In this document: positions 26,895 through 35,155 of the stretch, one piece after another
Numbering within the stretch: position 1 is the first letter of the stretch
Layout: each line of letters begins with the position of its first letter
Origin: an uncultured Lachnospiraceae bacterium
GTDB taxonomy: Bacteria; Bacillota; Clostridia; Lachnospirales; Lachnospiraceae
Length of the DNA: 64,000 nt
NCBI GenBank assembly: GCA_944383765.1
Contig: CALWQT010000001.1
Span: forward strand, 372,001 to 436,000
Direction of reading: 5' to 3'
The notes under the pieces: model-generated
Told to the model about the DNA's origin: nothing
Seen by the model: the letters and a program-made list of their open reading frames with translations, nothing else
The model's database searches: none
Made by a program: the position numbers and the translations under genes

Positions 26895-26947
26895 AAAAAA
26901 TCCCTTCCGCTTCAGATCTATATATAATATATCTTATGCGGAAAGGA
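26895..26947 (-). terminator. gerW terminator
   Basis: On the minus strand TCCTTTCCGC pairs with GCGGAAGGGA (one wobble), followed by TTTTTT. The loop is long and AT-rich (27 bases). The T-run ends two bases before the start of the 45-codon gene. Confidence 0.7.
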
Positions 26948-26976
26948 CTTTCTTATGCCTTTTGGTACCCAAGCCT

Positions 26977-27396
26977 TCAGTCATTAGGAATTATTGTTTC
27001 AGATGCGCCAGCTGCCACATCTCTGGCAGCTTCTTTCGCTGTTTCTGAAACCGTTTCTTCCTGTTTTCCCGAAACAAATTTGTTCACAAAATCCGGTACC
27101 ATATCCAATACTTTTGTCATGGGGTCCTGTTGCTTCACATTTACCAGCTTGGTTACTCCATTCTGTATCACCAAAACTGCACTGGGGCTGATCTTTGCAC
27201 TCATTCCGCCAGCTCCATTCTGCTTTGCATTTTCTGAAAAAGAACCAGCTCCCATTCCGCAGGAAACATCTACCAGAGGGAGAATAATGGCATCGTCCAC
27301 TTTCACTGCGTCTCCCACCACTGTTTTTGTCGTGACAAAATGATCCATTCCTTTAAATAATGCTTCCACTGTTGATGCAAAATGATTTTCCGCCAT
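26977..27396 (-). CDS. gerW: GerW-family sporulation protein (YtfJ)
   Basis: A 139-residue YtfJ/GerW protein. Typical elements are the N-terminal VEALFKGMDHF, the glycine-rich GCGMGAGS-like block (SCGMGAGSF) and GGMSAKISPSAVLVI. In Bacillus GerW is needed for normal L-alanine germination response. It follows a DUF2953 gene by 13 bases, the ytfI-ytfJ pair of spore formers. AGAAGGAGGAAGATT precedes the ATG. Confidence 0.93.
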   Translation of the reverse strand: MAENHFASTVEALFKGMDHFVTTKTVVGDAVKVDDAIILPLVDVSCGMGAGSFSENAKQNGAGGMSAKISPSAVLVIQNGVTKLVNVKQQDPMTKVLDMVPDFVNKFVSGKQEETVSETAKEAARDVAAGASETIIPND

Positions 27397-27409
27397 AATC
27401 TTCCTCCTT

Positions 27410-28240
27410 CTATCGTTTCATCAGCCGTCTGAACCACATTCGGAAATTCCGGTCCAGCCATACCCGGAGCAGTATCGCTGCCACAGTGCCCAGCCTTATC
27501 CGGCCTTTCAAAGACAATTCTCCTTCCAGGATGCTTCTGTCAAATACCGGACAAATTTGTAAATGATCCCGGTAAAGTGGAAGGAGCAATGCCAGCCCGG
27601 CAAGAATCTGACCGGTCCGGTAAGGGTCTTCTGTTCCAAACAGAATCTTCCCACTGATTTTTCTCGGAAACAGATGAGCTGCCAGTTTTTTTGCCTGACA
27701 GATCAGCAGGCGGACCGTGGCGAGGTTCTCTTCCTTCCTGATCCAGCTGACAATCTGGTCTTTTTTTCCTTTTGCCTTTTTTAATTTATCACAAAAGCCC
27801 TGAAAAGGAAATCTTCTCTTCTTTTTCTTCGGTTTTGGTTGACGAGGTATCTGTGATGGTTCCGGAATGTTTTCCCTGGCTTTAAAGCTCTGGCTTTCCG
27901 GTTCCAGGGATGCTGTATGCACCTCTGGCTCCTTTTCCAGGTCCGCCCAGTCTTCTTCCAGCATATCCTCCAGATCGTCCTTTTCCCCGCTGCCTAACTG
28001 TTTCCATAACAGGAACACCCGGATATCCGGTCCGGAATCCGAAAGAGTGATCACAGCTCTTACGGAATGAAACAGCCAACTCACCTGCCCTTCCCCTTCC
28101 AGGGTGCCATAATAAGACCCATGCCCCTGGTAACGGATCGGTACCAGCAAAACAGTAATGACTGTAAGAAGCAGCAATCCCAGAAGGATAAGCAGGATTA
28201 TTCCTATAATTTTTAAAATCAAAACAATAATATGAATCAT
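27410..28240 (-). CDS. DUF2953 membrane protein (YtfI-like)
   Basis: A 276-residue protein with one long N-terminal hydrophobic segment (about 3-33) and a DUF2953-type pattern: GEGQVSWLFHS early on and FGTEDPYRTGQILAGLALLLP late. The middle is proline- and lysine-rich (residues 120-150). DUF2953 proteins occur beside GerW in spore formers; the role is unknown. It overlaps the 109-residue gene by four bases (ATGA). Confidence 0.85.
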   Translation of the reverse strand: MIHIIVLILKIIGIILLILLGLLLLTVITVLLVPIRYQGHGSYYGTLEGEGQVSWLFHSVRAVITLSDSGPDIRVFLLWKQLGSGEKDDLEDMLEEDWADLEKEPEVHTASLEPESQSFKARENIPEPSQIPRQPKPKKKKRRFPFQGFCDKLKKAKGKKDQIVSWIRKEENLATVRLLICQAKKLAAHLFPRKISGKILFGTEDPYRTGQILAGLALLLPLYRDHLQICPVFDRSILEGELSLKGRIRLGTVAAILLRVWLDRNFRMWFRRLMKR

Positions 28241-28566
28241 TCCAGCCTCTGATCATCTGTCTGTTTTAAAAAGCGTTCCAATGAAAATTCTCCAGTAGCC
28301 TGGTACATATCATTCACAATTTTTCCGGCCACTACCAGCGCCTCCTGATAGCCGGCTGCAATTCCTAAGATCAGCATATCCTGCTGCTGATAATAAGGAT
28401 GGGAAAAGTCACCGGCAGAATAAATGTCAAGTAAATTATTCCCATTCGAAGCCGGTGTAATCACATAAATATTTTGTCCGCCAGTTCCATTGCGAATCTT
28501 CTGTATCACTGCATATCGTTTTTTTGCAGCCTGCTCTCCCACATAAAGATGACTGTACCAACGCAT
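28237..28566 (-). CDS. Conserved protein of unknown function, 109 residues
   Basis: A short soluble protein I do not recognise by function. It starts MRWYSHLYVGEQAAKKRYAV and has a helical C-terminus (GYQEALVVAGKIVNDMYQ). It is tightly placed between cinA (11-base gap) and the DUF2953 gene (4-base overlap), so it belongs to the same transcript. Position beside gerW-type genes hints at a link to sporulation, but nothing in the sequence proves it. Confidence 0.78.
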   Translation of the reverse strand: MRWYSHLYVGEQAAKKRYAVIQKIRNGTGGQNIYVITPASNGNNLLDIYSAGDFSHPYYQQQDMLILGIAAGYQEALVVAGKIVNDMYQATGEFSLERFLKQTDDQRLE

Positions 28567-28577
28567 GGGCTTCTCCT

Positions 28578-29825
28578 CTATTTGCGATAATTATCCAAAA
28601 TGGCCCGGCGCAGAAGATCTAACGCCTTTACTACAGACTGTTCTCGGATTTTCCCCCGGTCTCCCCGGAAATTATAGTGCTCCACCCACACTTTTTCATT
28701 CATATAACAGGCAATATAAACCAATCCAACCGGTTTTTCTCCGTCTGAATCCGGTCCTGCCACTCCGGTAATGGCTACGCACACATCTGCTGTGGTGGCA
28801 AATACACCTCCCATAGCCATCTCTCTGGCTGTCTGTTCACTGACTGCACCATATTTCTTTAAGGTTCCTTTATTCACATCCAGCTGTTTACGCTTGGCCT
28901 TATTGGAATATGTAATAAAGCCTTCCTTGAATACTTCCGATACCCCCGGTACATTGATCAGCCTGGCGGCCAGCATACCTCCTGTACAGGATTCCGCAGT
29001 CGTTACAGTAAGACCGTATTTTTTCAACAGTGCCACTACCGCCCCTTCCAGAGTTTCATCTTCCCGGGTGCTGTATACATAATCTCCAAAACGGCTGCGG
29101 ATTTCTTTAATCACGGGTTTGATCAGACTTTTTGCCTCTTCTTCGCTTTTGACTTTTGCCGTCACCCGTACATGCACCTCTCCGACTTTTGCATAGGTTG
29201 CAATCGTGGGATTGGTCTGGTTTTCGATCAGATCCAGCAGTTTTTCCTCCACAGCACTTTCCCCTACGCCGCAAATTTTTACCATTCTGGAAAAAATCAT
29301 TTCTGGTTGAATACTTCTCAGATAAGGGGTAACTTTTGACTGGAACATGGGACACAGCTCGTCCGGCGGGCCGGGAAGCAGAATTACCCGTTTTCCGTCC
29401 TTTTCCAGAATCAGTCCTGGAGCCGTTCCGTTATCATTGTCCAGTATAATGGCTCCCTCCGGGATCACCGCCTGTTTCCAATTATTATCCGGAATTTCTT
29501 TCCATATTCCGTTGGCAAAATACTGTTCCAGCCGGCTTTTCGTAGCCGGATCTTCCACCAAGGAAAATCCCATGACTTTGGCACAGGTTTCTTTTGTCAG
29601 GTCGTCTTCCGTAGGTCCCAAACCTCCGGAAAGGATTACAATGTCAGACCTGCCTAAAGCTGTTTTCAGAGTTTCTGAAAGCCGTTCTTCATTGTCTCCT
29701 ACCACACATTGATGATAGACGGATAAGCCTAACAGGGCACATTTTTCTGCCAAAAACTGGGCATTGGTATTTACAATATTTCCCAAAAGCAGTTCTGTAC
29801 CAACAGAAATCAGTTCTACGGTCAT
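28578..29825 (-). CDS. cinA: CinA, competence/damage-inducible protein, NMN amidohydrolase
   Basis: A 415-residue CinA. The N-terminal molybdopterin-binding-like domain (SVGTELLLGNIVNTNAQFLA, SGGLGPTEDDLTKE) acts as an ADP-ribose pyrophosphatase in studied members. The C-terminal PncC domain (TTAESCTGGMLAARL, SVFATT region, GVAGPDSDGEKPVG) deamidates NMN to NaMN. AAGGAGGAATGTAGG precedes the ATG, and the gene starts one base after the pgsA stop. Confidence 0.95.
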   Translation of the reverse strand: MTVELISVGTELLLGNIVNTNAQFLAEKCALLGLSVYHQCVVGDNEERLSETLKTALGRSDIVILSGGLGPTEDDLTKETCAKVMGFSLVEDPATKSRLEQYFANGIWKEIPDNNWKQAVIPEGAIILDNDNGTAPGLILEKDGKRVILLPGPPDELCPMFQSKVTPYLRSIQPEMIFSRMVKICGVGESAVEEKLLDLIENQTNPTIATYAKVGEVHVRVTAKVKSEEEAKSLIKPVIKEIRSRFGDYVYSTREDETLEGAVVALLKKYGLTVTTAESCTGGMLAARLINVPGVSEVFKEGFITYSNKAKRKQLDVNKGTLKKYGAVSEQTAREMAMGGVFATTADVCVAITGVAGPDSDGEKPVGLVYIACYMNEKVWVEHYNFRGDRGKIREQSVVKALDLLRRAILDNYRK

Positions 29826-29826
29826 C

Positions 29827-30372
29827 CTACATTCCTCCTTCCGTCAGGATCCGCCGGTTTTTGATCAGATAATCCACTAATGATACGATAGTAAGAATCA
29901 AAGCAATCCATACAATGATTGAAGTTAAAAGCTGCAGCTGCTCAATATCCAGAATCAGCAGGACTACAGCTGCCATCTGAAACGTTGTCTTAAATTTTCC
30001 CCAGTAACTGGCTGCGATCACCACACCGTTATCCGATGCGATCAGCCGGAAGCCACTGATGATAAATTCACGGCTGATAATAATAATCACCATCCAGGCT
30101 GGAAGTTCTTCCAGTTCGATCAGACAGATCAGTGCGGAACAAACCAGGAGTTTATCTGCCAATGGGTCCATAAATTTTCCGAAATTTGTCACCAGATTAT
30201 ATTTTCTGGCAATTTTTCCATCCAGCATATCGGTAAAGCTGGCAATCAGGAACAGGGCCGCCGCAGCATATCGGAAAATCGGATTATCGCCACCTTCCCA
30301 TAAAAGACACACTACAAAAAAAGGGATCATGATCACGCGTAAAAGCGTTAATTTATTTGGAAGATTCATCAT
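29827..30372 (-). CDS. pgsA: CDP-diacylglycerol-glycerol-3-phosphate phosphatidyltransferase
   Basis: A 181-residue membrane enzyme that makes phosphatidylglycerol phosphate. The CDP-alcohol phosphotransferase signature is complete: DGKIAR, then GKFMDPLADK, with four hydrophobic segments. It overlaps the 3' end of rimO by 20 bases, with the ribosome site AGGAGAGG inside rimO. Two ATGs in tandem (30372 and 30369) are both possible starts. Confidence 0.95.
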   Translation of the reverse strand: MMNLPNKLTLLRVIMIPFFVVCLLWEGGDNPIFRYAAAALFLIASFTDMLDGKIARKYNLVTNFGKFMDPLADKLLVCSALICLIELEELPAWMVIIIISREFIISGFRLIASDNGVVIAASYWGKFKTTFQMAAVVLLILDIEQLQLLTSIIVWIALILTIVSLVDYLIKNRRILTEGGM

Positions 30373-31693
30373 ACACCTCTCCTATCAGGTCATATTCCAA
30401 AGCTCCTGTTACCTTGACCCGTACAAAATCTCCAGACATAAGTTCTGCGGAAGAATCCACAAAAATCAGGCCGTCCACGTTTGGCGCATCCATGTAGGTA
30501 CGTCCCACATAGACATTTTCATCGGCTACCTTTCCTTCGATCAATACATCAAGGACTGTTCCGATCTGTTCTTCGCAAGCAGAAAAAGCAATGTCCTGTT
30601 GAAGTTCCATGATTTCATCACGCCGCTCTTCCTTTACTTCTTCCGGAATCTGATCTGGAAATTCTGCTGCAGGCGTATCCTCTTCTGCAGAATAGGCAAA
30701 TACCCCAAGACGGCTGAAACGCATTTCTTCCACAAAATCCATGAGTTCTTCGTGCTCAGCCTGGGTTTCACCCGGGAAGCCGGAAATCAGGGTAGTCCTT
30801 AACGCAATATCCGGAATCTGCTCCCGCAATTTACGTATCTGTTCCCGCAGCTCTTTCTTGTTTGTACGGCGGTTCATGCGCTTCAGGATTCTGTCACTGG
30901 CATGCTGGATCGGAATATCCAGATAATGGCAGATTTTTTCTTCCTGCCTGATGGTATCGATCAGTTCGTCTGTGATTTCTTCCGGGTAGCAATACTGAAT
31001 ACGTATCCACTGAATGCCGGAAATACGGCAAAGACGTTTCAGCAGTTCCGGAAGGCTTTTTTTACCATAAAGGTCTACTCCATATAATGTAGTCTCCTGG
31101 GCTACCAGAATCAGTTCTTTAATTCCTTTTTCAGCCATTTGCTCTGCTTCCCGCACCAGTTCCTCCATAGGCACACTGCGATATGGCCCTCGCAGATAGG
31201 GAATGATACAGTACGTACACCGCTTATCACAGCCCTCTGCAATTTTCAGGAACCCATAACAGCCTCCGGTCGTAATGATCCGTTCCTCTTCCACAGTTGG
31301 AAGGACAGAAAGATCATGAAAGCACTGAATATGTTCCTTTCCACTTAACACTTCCTTCAGAACATGGGAAATTTCATCATATGTGGATGTACCGATTACT
31401 GCATCTACTTCCGGTATCTCCGTAGTAACTTCTTCTTTATATCTCTGCGCCATACAGCCGGTAACAATAAGTGCCTTGCAGGAACCGCTCTTTTTATATT
31501 CGGCCATTTCCAGAATCGTATTGACACTTTCTTCTTTGGCATCTCCAATGAAACAGCAGGTATTGATAATGATAATATCTGCTTCCGTCTCATCATCCGT
31601 AAAGGAAAAACCATCATGTTTCAACAGGCCCAGCATTTTTTCGCTGTCCACCAGATTTTTATCACAGCCCAGGGAAATACATAGTATTTTCAT
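30353..31693 (-). CDS. rimO: Ribosomal protein S12 methylthiotransferase RimO
   Basis: A 446-residue radical SAM methylthiotransferase that modifies an aspartate of S12. The N-terminal UPF0004 domain carries the auxiliary-cluster cysteines (SLGCDKNLVDSE, NTCCFIGDAKEES, VTGCMAQRY), the radical SAM motif is EGCDKRCTYCIIP, and a TRAM domain closes the C-terminus. The GCDKNLVDSE form separates it from MiaB. It lies 68 bases after rpoZ, with a hairpin in between. Confidence 0.96.
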   Translation of the reverse strand: MKILCISLGCDKNLVDSEKMLGLLKHDGFSFTDDETEADIIIINTCCFIGDAKEESVNTILEMAEYKKSGSCKALIVTGCMAQRYKEEVTTEIPEVDAVIGTSTYDEISHVLKEVLSGKEHIQCFHDLSVLPTVEEERIITTGGCYGFLKIAEGCDKRCTYCIIPYLRGPYRSVPMEELVREAEQMAEKGIKELILVAQETTLYGVDLYGKKSLPELLKRLCRISGIQWIRIQYCYPEEITDELIDTIRQEEKICHYLDIPIQHASDRILKRMNRRTNKKELREQIRKLREQIPDIALRTTLISGFPGETQAEHEELMDFVEEMRFSRLGVFAYSAEEDTPAAEFPDQIPEEVKEERRDEIMELQQDIAFSACEEQIGTVLDVLIEGKVADENVYVGRTYMDAPNVDGLIFVDSSAELMSGDFVRVKVTGALEYDLIGEVYDESSK

Positions 31694-31718
31694 TGATTTA
31701 CAAAACTCCTCATAAATA

Positions 31719-31754
31719 GTAGAAAAGCCATTTCCTGGATCTGGAAACGGCTTT
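31719..31754 (-). terminator. Terminator-like hairpin between rpoZ and rimO
   Basis: On the minus strand AAAGCCGTTTCC pairs with GGAAATGGCTTT (one wobble), followed by TTTTCTAC. The weak T-run suggests partial termination and lower expression of rimO-pgsA-cinA. Confidence 0.6.
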
Positions 31755-31761
31755 GCAGTTC

Positions 31762-32013
31762 TCAGTTCTCTGCGTGTCCCTCTTCCTCCGGAAGAATCTT
31801 TACCTTGGATTTGTATAATTCTTCAATCGCTACGGAAAGAGGTTTTCTGCCTGCAACATGAGTTACAGTAGGCTCATCGCCTGCAATCAGCTGACGTGCT
31901 CTTTTGGCACTGGCTATCACAATAGAATAACGGCTCTGTACAACAGGCTGTTCACCCTGTTCCACATCACTGTTTGCTGCTTCGATCAAATCACTGTAAG
32001 ATGGATGTAACAT
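31762..32013 (-). CDS. rpoZ: RNA polymerase omega subunit
   Basis: An 83-residue omega subunit. The core SRYSIVIASAKRARQLIAGD is the family signature, followed by KPLSVAIEELYKSKVKI. It helps assemble RNA polymerase. It sits 27 bases after gmk in the usual yicC-gmk-rpoZ order, with AAAAGGAGACTTTATT before the ATG. Confidence 0.96.
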   Translation of the reverse strand: MLHPSYSDLIEAANSDVEQGEQPVVQSRYSIVIASAKRARQLIAGDEPTVTHVAGRKPLSVAIEELYKSKVKILPEEEGHAEN

Positions 32014-32040
32014 AATAAAGTCTCCTTTTCTGATTCTTTT

Positions 32041-32661
32041 CTATCTCTGTTTTAATTCTTTTTTCATCTGGTTAACAAAATCCTTCTGGAAAGAAGTCTT
32101 CAAATGCTGTGCCTGGATCAGGCGATGCATATCTTCCACACAATCCTCCAGTTTGTCATTAACCAGCAGATAATCATAGCCGTCCATGGACTCCGCTTCT
32201 TCGCCAGCCCGTTTGAGACGCGCTTCGATTACTTCCATTGTCTCCGTCCCCCGGTTAATGAGCCTTCGGCGCAGTTCCTCTGCCGATGGGGGTGTGACAA
32301 ACAGAAGAAGCGTATCAGGAAATTTCTCTTTTACTTTCAATGCTCCCTGGATTTCAATTTCCAGGATCACATCTTTTCCTGCTTCCATCTGTTCCAGAAC
32401 ATATTCTTTTGGGGTTCCATAATAATGATTGACATATCTGGCATATTCAATCAACTGGTCTTCTTCAATCAGTTTTTCAAATTCTCCGTCAGTCAAAAAG
32501 AAATATTCTCTTCCGTGTTCTTCTCCTTCTCTGGGATTCCGGGTAGTGGCGGAAACAGACAGAGCATAATTATCATATCTGTGTAACAGTTCTTTCATTA
32601 AAGTGCCTTTTCCAGCCCCTGAGAATCCGGATACTACCACCAGTATTCCTTTTCTGTTCAT
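32041..32661 (-). CDS. gmk: Guanylate kinase
   Basis: A 206-residue guanylate kinase (GMP + ATP to GDP + ADP). The P-loop reads GFSGAGKGT, where many family members have PSGVGKG; the GMP-binding TTRNPREGEEHGREY follows. Normal length. The gene has a GGAAAGGAACGTTC ribosome site and sits 23 bases after yicC. Confidence 0.96.
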   Translation of the reverse strand: MNRKGILVVVSGFSGAGKGTLMKELLHRYDNYALSVSATTRNPREGEEHGREYFFLTDGEFEKLIEEDQLIEYARYVNHYYGTPKEYVLEQMEAGKDVILEIEIQGALKVKEKFPDTLLLFVTPPSAEELRRRLINRGTETMEVIEARLKRAGEEAESMDGYDYLLVNDKLEDCVEDMHRLIQAQHLKTSFQKDFVNQMKKELKQR

Positions 32662-32684
32662 GAACGTTCCTTTCCGTATTTCTA

Positions 32685-33563
32685 TTATTCAATATTCTGG
32701 ATCTGTTCTCGTACTTTTTCAATCTCTGTTTTCAGGGCAATCGCCTTATCAGAAATCTCCAGATCCCCTGATTTTGAGAGAGTGGTGTTTGCCTCCCGGT
32801 TCATTTCCTGGGCAATAAAATCCAGTTCTCTTCCCACTGCACCACCTGCCACCAGCTTGGATCTTGTGGAGGCGATATGGCTGCGGAGACGGACCATTTC
32901 TTCATCCACACATACTTTATCCGCATAAATGGTCACTTCCGCTGCAATACGGTTCTCATCAATGGCTGCAGAAGCCAGCAATTCAGAAACTTTATCTTCC
33001 AGCTTCTGTCTGTATTCAGCCAGAAGTTTTGGTGACCGTTCTACAATAAAATCAACCAGTTCTGCCATATAATCCAATTTGGTTAAAAGGTCTTCTCTCA
33101 GTCGTTCTCCTTCCGCTACCCTGGTTTCCACAAACCGTTTTGCTGCTTCTTCCACAGCTTCGGAAACCACTTTCCACAGCTGTTCCTCATCTTCCGGTTC
33201 CTGTTCCATCGTAAGGACTTCCGGGCACCTGGACAGCTTGGATACTGTCATATCGTTGGGGATTCCAAACTGTTCTTCCATTTTCCGGAATACATCCACA
33301 TATTCTGCTGCCAGGGCAGAATTATATCGCAGACACAGATTTCCTTCTGTATAGTCTTCATAAGTGATAAATACATCCACTTTTCCTCTTTGAATATAAT
33401 GTTTCAGGAGGGTGCGGATGCCGGCCTCAAAATAATTGAATTTTTTCGGCATTTTTATACTCAGGTCCAGATAACGGTGGTTTACGGCTTTCATTTCCAC
33501 AGTAATTTTGTATTCGTCGGTAACCACCTCATATCTTCCGAAGCCGGTCATACTCTTTAACAT
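32685..33563 (-). CDS. yicC: YicC/YloC-family endoribonuclease
   Basis: A 292-residue YicC protein. The start MLKSMTGFGRYE and the C-terminal GRELDFIAQEMNREANT and NIE terminus are classic for the family, which in studied members acts as an endoribonuclease in RNA turnover. It heads the yicC-gmk-rpoZ operon behind a strong promoter at 33596-33624. Confidence 0.94.
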   Translation of the reverse strand: MLKSMTGFGRYEVVTDEYKITVEMKAVNHRYLDLSIKMPKKFNYFEAGIRTLLKHYIQRGKVDVFITYEDYTEGNLCLRYNSALAAEYVDVFRKMEEQFGIPNDMTVSKLSRCPEVLTMEQEPEDEEQLWKVVSEAVEEAAKRFVETRVAEGERLREDLLTKLDYMAELVDFIVERSPKLLAEYRQKLEDKVSELLASAAIDENRIAAEVTIYADKVCVDEEMVRLRSHIASTRSKLVAGGAVGRELDFIAQEMNREANTTLSKSGDLEISDKAIALKTEIEKVREQIQNIE

Positions 33564-33595
33564 TAGTACTGCCTCACTTTCCCATAGATAGATAT

Positions 33596-33624
33596 ATTAT
33601 ACGGCAAAGGAAAAATCAAGTCAA
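33596..33624 (-). promoter_or_regulatory. Strong promoter of the yicC-gmk-rpoZ operon
   Basis: TTGACT, a 17-base spacer and TATAAT on the minus strand. It starts only a few bases after the guaD terminator. Confidence 0.88.
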
Positions 33625-33626
33625 CC

Positions 33627-33664
33627 AGAAAAGGAGAAGGCTTTCCATCAGAAAAGCCTTCTCC
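33627..33664 (-). terminator. guaD terminator overlapping its stop codon
   Basis: GGAGAAGGCTTTTC pairs with GGAAAGCCTTCTCC (14 bp, one wobble), loop TGAT, then TTTTCTGG on the minus strand. The 5' arm encodes the last residues of GuaD and the loop holds its TGA stop. Confidence 0.88.
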
Positions 33665-34916
33665 CCTTTACAAATTTATGAAGGATATCATCATTGCCAG
33701 ACAGATAAATGAAGCGTTCCAGACGTTCCTCTATGGTCAGCTCCTGAGGATAAGGAATCTTTCCCTCATCCAAGACCAAAGCATCACATTCATATCCTGC
33801 ATCAAAACTTCCCACTTTTCCAAAGAAACTTCCGCCGCCTTTCGTTCCTAGGAAAAAGGCTTCTGCCATAGTCAGAGGTTTCAGATTATGATCTACCAGG
33901 ACCGCTCTTAATTTTGATACCTGGATTGCATCAGCCATCGCCCGGAAGATAGACAGGACTGCTCCTCCTGCCACATCAGAGCCAAGCCCCATGGGGATTT
34001 CCTTTTCCAGATAGGTCCGTACCGGAGCAATCCCTGACATCAGGTTTGTATTGGACTGAGGACAATGGGCGATATAAACACCTCTTTTTTTCATCAGCTC
34101 CGTTTCTTCTTCTCCGGAATGAACGCAATGGGCCATAATGGTAGGCACATTTCCGCCAAATAATCCTACTCTGTCATAAGCATCTCCATAAAATCTGGAT
34201 TCCGGAACCAATTCCTGTACCCAGCTGATCTCACCATGATTTTCTGACAGATGGGACTGAACCGGAAGGTTATATTCTTTCTGAATAGCTGCCAGACGTT
34301 CCATCAATTCATCGGAACAGGAGGGGATAAACCGGGGAGTCAGGATAGGCTTAGTGCGGGGAAATGCCTTCCCTGTTTCCGCAAGCCACTGAACTGTGGC
34401 TTCCGCTGACGCCTCCGCACTCTCTTCACACAGATAGTCCGGACTGTTGCGGTCCATATTCACCTTTCCCACATAGGAAATCTGTCCAGACTCTTCCAAA
34501 AGTTCCATTAATACTTTGGTAGCAGGTAAATGCAGGGTTGCGAACATACAGCATCTGGTTGTTCCGCTCTTTCTTAAATCATCGACAAAAATCCTATAAG
34601 CCCGCCGTGCATATTCTGTATCCTGATACTTGGCTTCTTCCGGAAATGCACTGGTATTCAGCCATTCCAAAAGTTCCAGGTCCATTTTCATACCGCGGAA
34701 TACATACTGGGGCGCATGGATATGAAGGTCAGTCAATCCCGGAACGATCAGTTTCCCGCTGTAATCTTCTACAGGAAGACCTGCATATTTTTCCGGTAAA
34801 TTCTTAAAAACTCCGGTCACTATCCCGCCTTCACATACCAGGAATCCATCTTTTATAGTATTCAGATGCTGGGCATCATGGCTCCAGCAGATATCGCCTT
34901 TCAGCACAAAATTCAT
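33648..34916 (-). CDS. guaD: Guanine deaminase
   Basis: A 422-residue amidohydrolase that converts guanine to xanthine and ammonia in the cytosol. Metal ligands and signatures are visible: TDLHIHAPQYVFRGM, TPRFIPSC, PVQSHLSEN, HCVH, HCPQSNTNLMSG and LGSDVAGG. The FRGM and SHLSEN motifs favour guanine deaminase over other amidohydrolases. AAGGAGAATGATAA precedes the ATG. It is a single-gene unit controlled by the guanine-class riboswitch upstream (34981-35094), which supports the substrate. The next gene upstream is a nicotinamidase-like hydrolase with a separate promoter between them. Confidence 0.93.
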   Translation of the reverse strand: MNFVLKGDICWSHDAQHLNTIKDGFLVCEGGIVTGVFKNLPEKYAGLPVEDYSGKLIVPGLTDLHIHAPQYVFRGMKMDLELLEWLNTSAFPEEAKYQDTEYARRAYRIFVDDLRKSGTTRCCMFATLHLPATKVLMELLEESGQISYVGKVNMDRNSPDYLCEESAEASAEATVQWLAETGKAFPRTKPILTPRFIPSCSDELMERLAAIQKEYNLPVQSHLSENHGEISWVQELVPESRFYGDAYDRVGLFGGNVPTIMAHCVHSGEEETELMKKRGVYIAHCPQSNTNLMSGIAPVRTYLEKEIPMGLGSDVAGGAVLSIFRAMADAIQVSKLRAVLVDHNLKPLTMAEAFFLGTKGGGSFFGKVGSFDAGYECDALVLDEGKIPYPQELTIEERLERFIYLSGNDDILHKFVKGRRLF

Positions 34917-34980
34917 TTATCATTCTCCTTTCCATACCGGTAGCGTCTAACTGATTCTTTTCCCAGCAAGGGATATCGCT

Positions 34981-35055
34981 GCAAAGAAAAGCTGCCGACA
35001 GACGGCTATATGCTATGATAGAAACTACCAGAGCATATAGTCGGCTGTTCGGCAG
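34981..35055 (-). promoter_or_regulatory. Riboswitch expression platform: terminator overlapping the aptamer
   Basis: The 3' half of the aptamer (P3 and the 3' P1 strand) can pair with downstream RNA: CTATATGCT with AGCATATAG (9 bp), and CTGCCGA with TCGGCAG, with further pairs between and an inner TGGTAG/CTATCA stem. CTTTTCTTT follows. Terminator and aptamer are mutually exclusive, so ligand binding should allow read-through (ON switch), as in the pbuE adenine riboswitch. Confidence 0.72.
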
Positions 35056-35094
35056 CCGGTAGAAACGTTCACCCATTCTGTGAACCTATATATG
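35034..35094 (-). ncRNA. Guanine-class purine riboswitch aptamer upstream of guaD
   Basis: All parts of the purine aptamer are visible on the minus strand: P1 CATATA/TATATG, J1/2 TAG, P2 GTTCAC/GTGAAC with loop AGAATGG, the invariant J2/3 GTTTCTAC, P3 CGGCTG/CAGCCG with loop CCGAA, and J3/1 AC. The cytosine in J3/1 (C74 in xpt numbering) predicts guanine or hypoxanthine rather than adenine. Loop L3 is two bases shorter than the usual CCGTAAA, although the two C residues that pair with the GG of loop L2 remain. Confidence 0.85.
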
Positions 35095-35114
35095 TCACCT
35101 TTTATTCCTGACCT

Positions 35115-35143
35115 AGTGTACCATTCTATCTTTCTTCTGTCAA
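35115..35143 (-). promoter_or_regulatory. Promoter of the riboswitch-guaD transcript
   Basis: TTGACA, 17 bases ending in TGG, and TACACT on the minus strand. The predicted start is about ten bases before the aptamer. Confidence 0.85.
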
Positions 35144-35155
35144 GAAGCCATACTG

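Noticed and set aside
35034..35094. Adenine or 2'-deoxyguanosine riboswitch
   Set aside because: J3/1 has C rather than U at the specificity position, and J2/3 is the unaltered GTTTCTAC of guanine aptamers.
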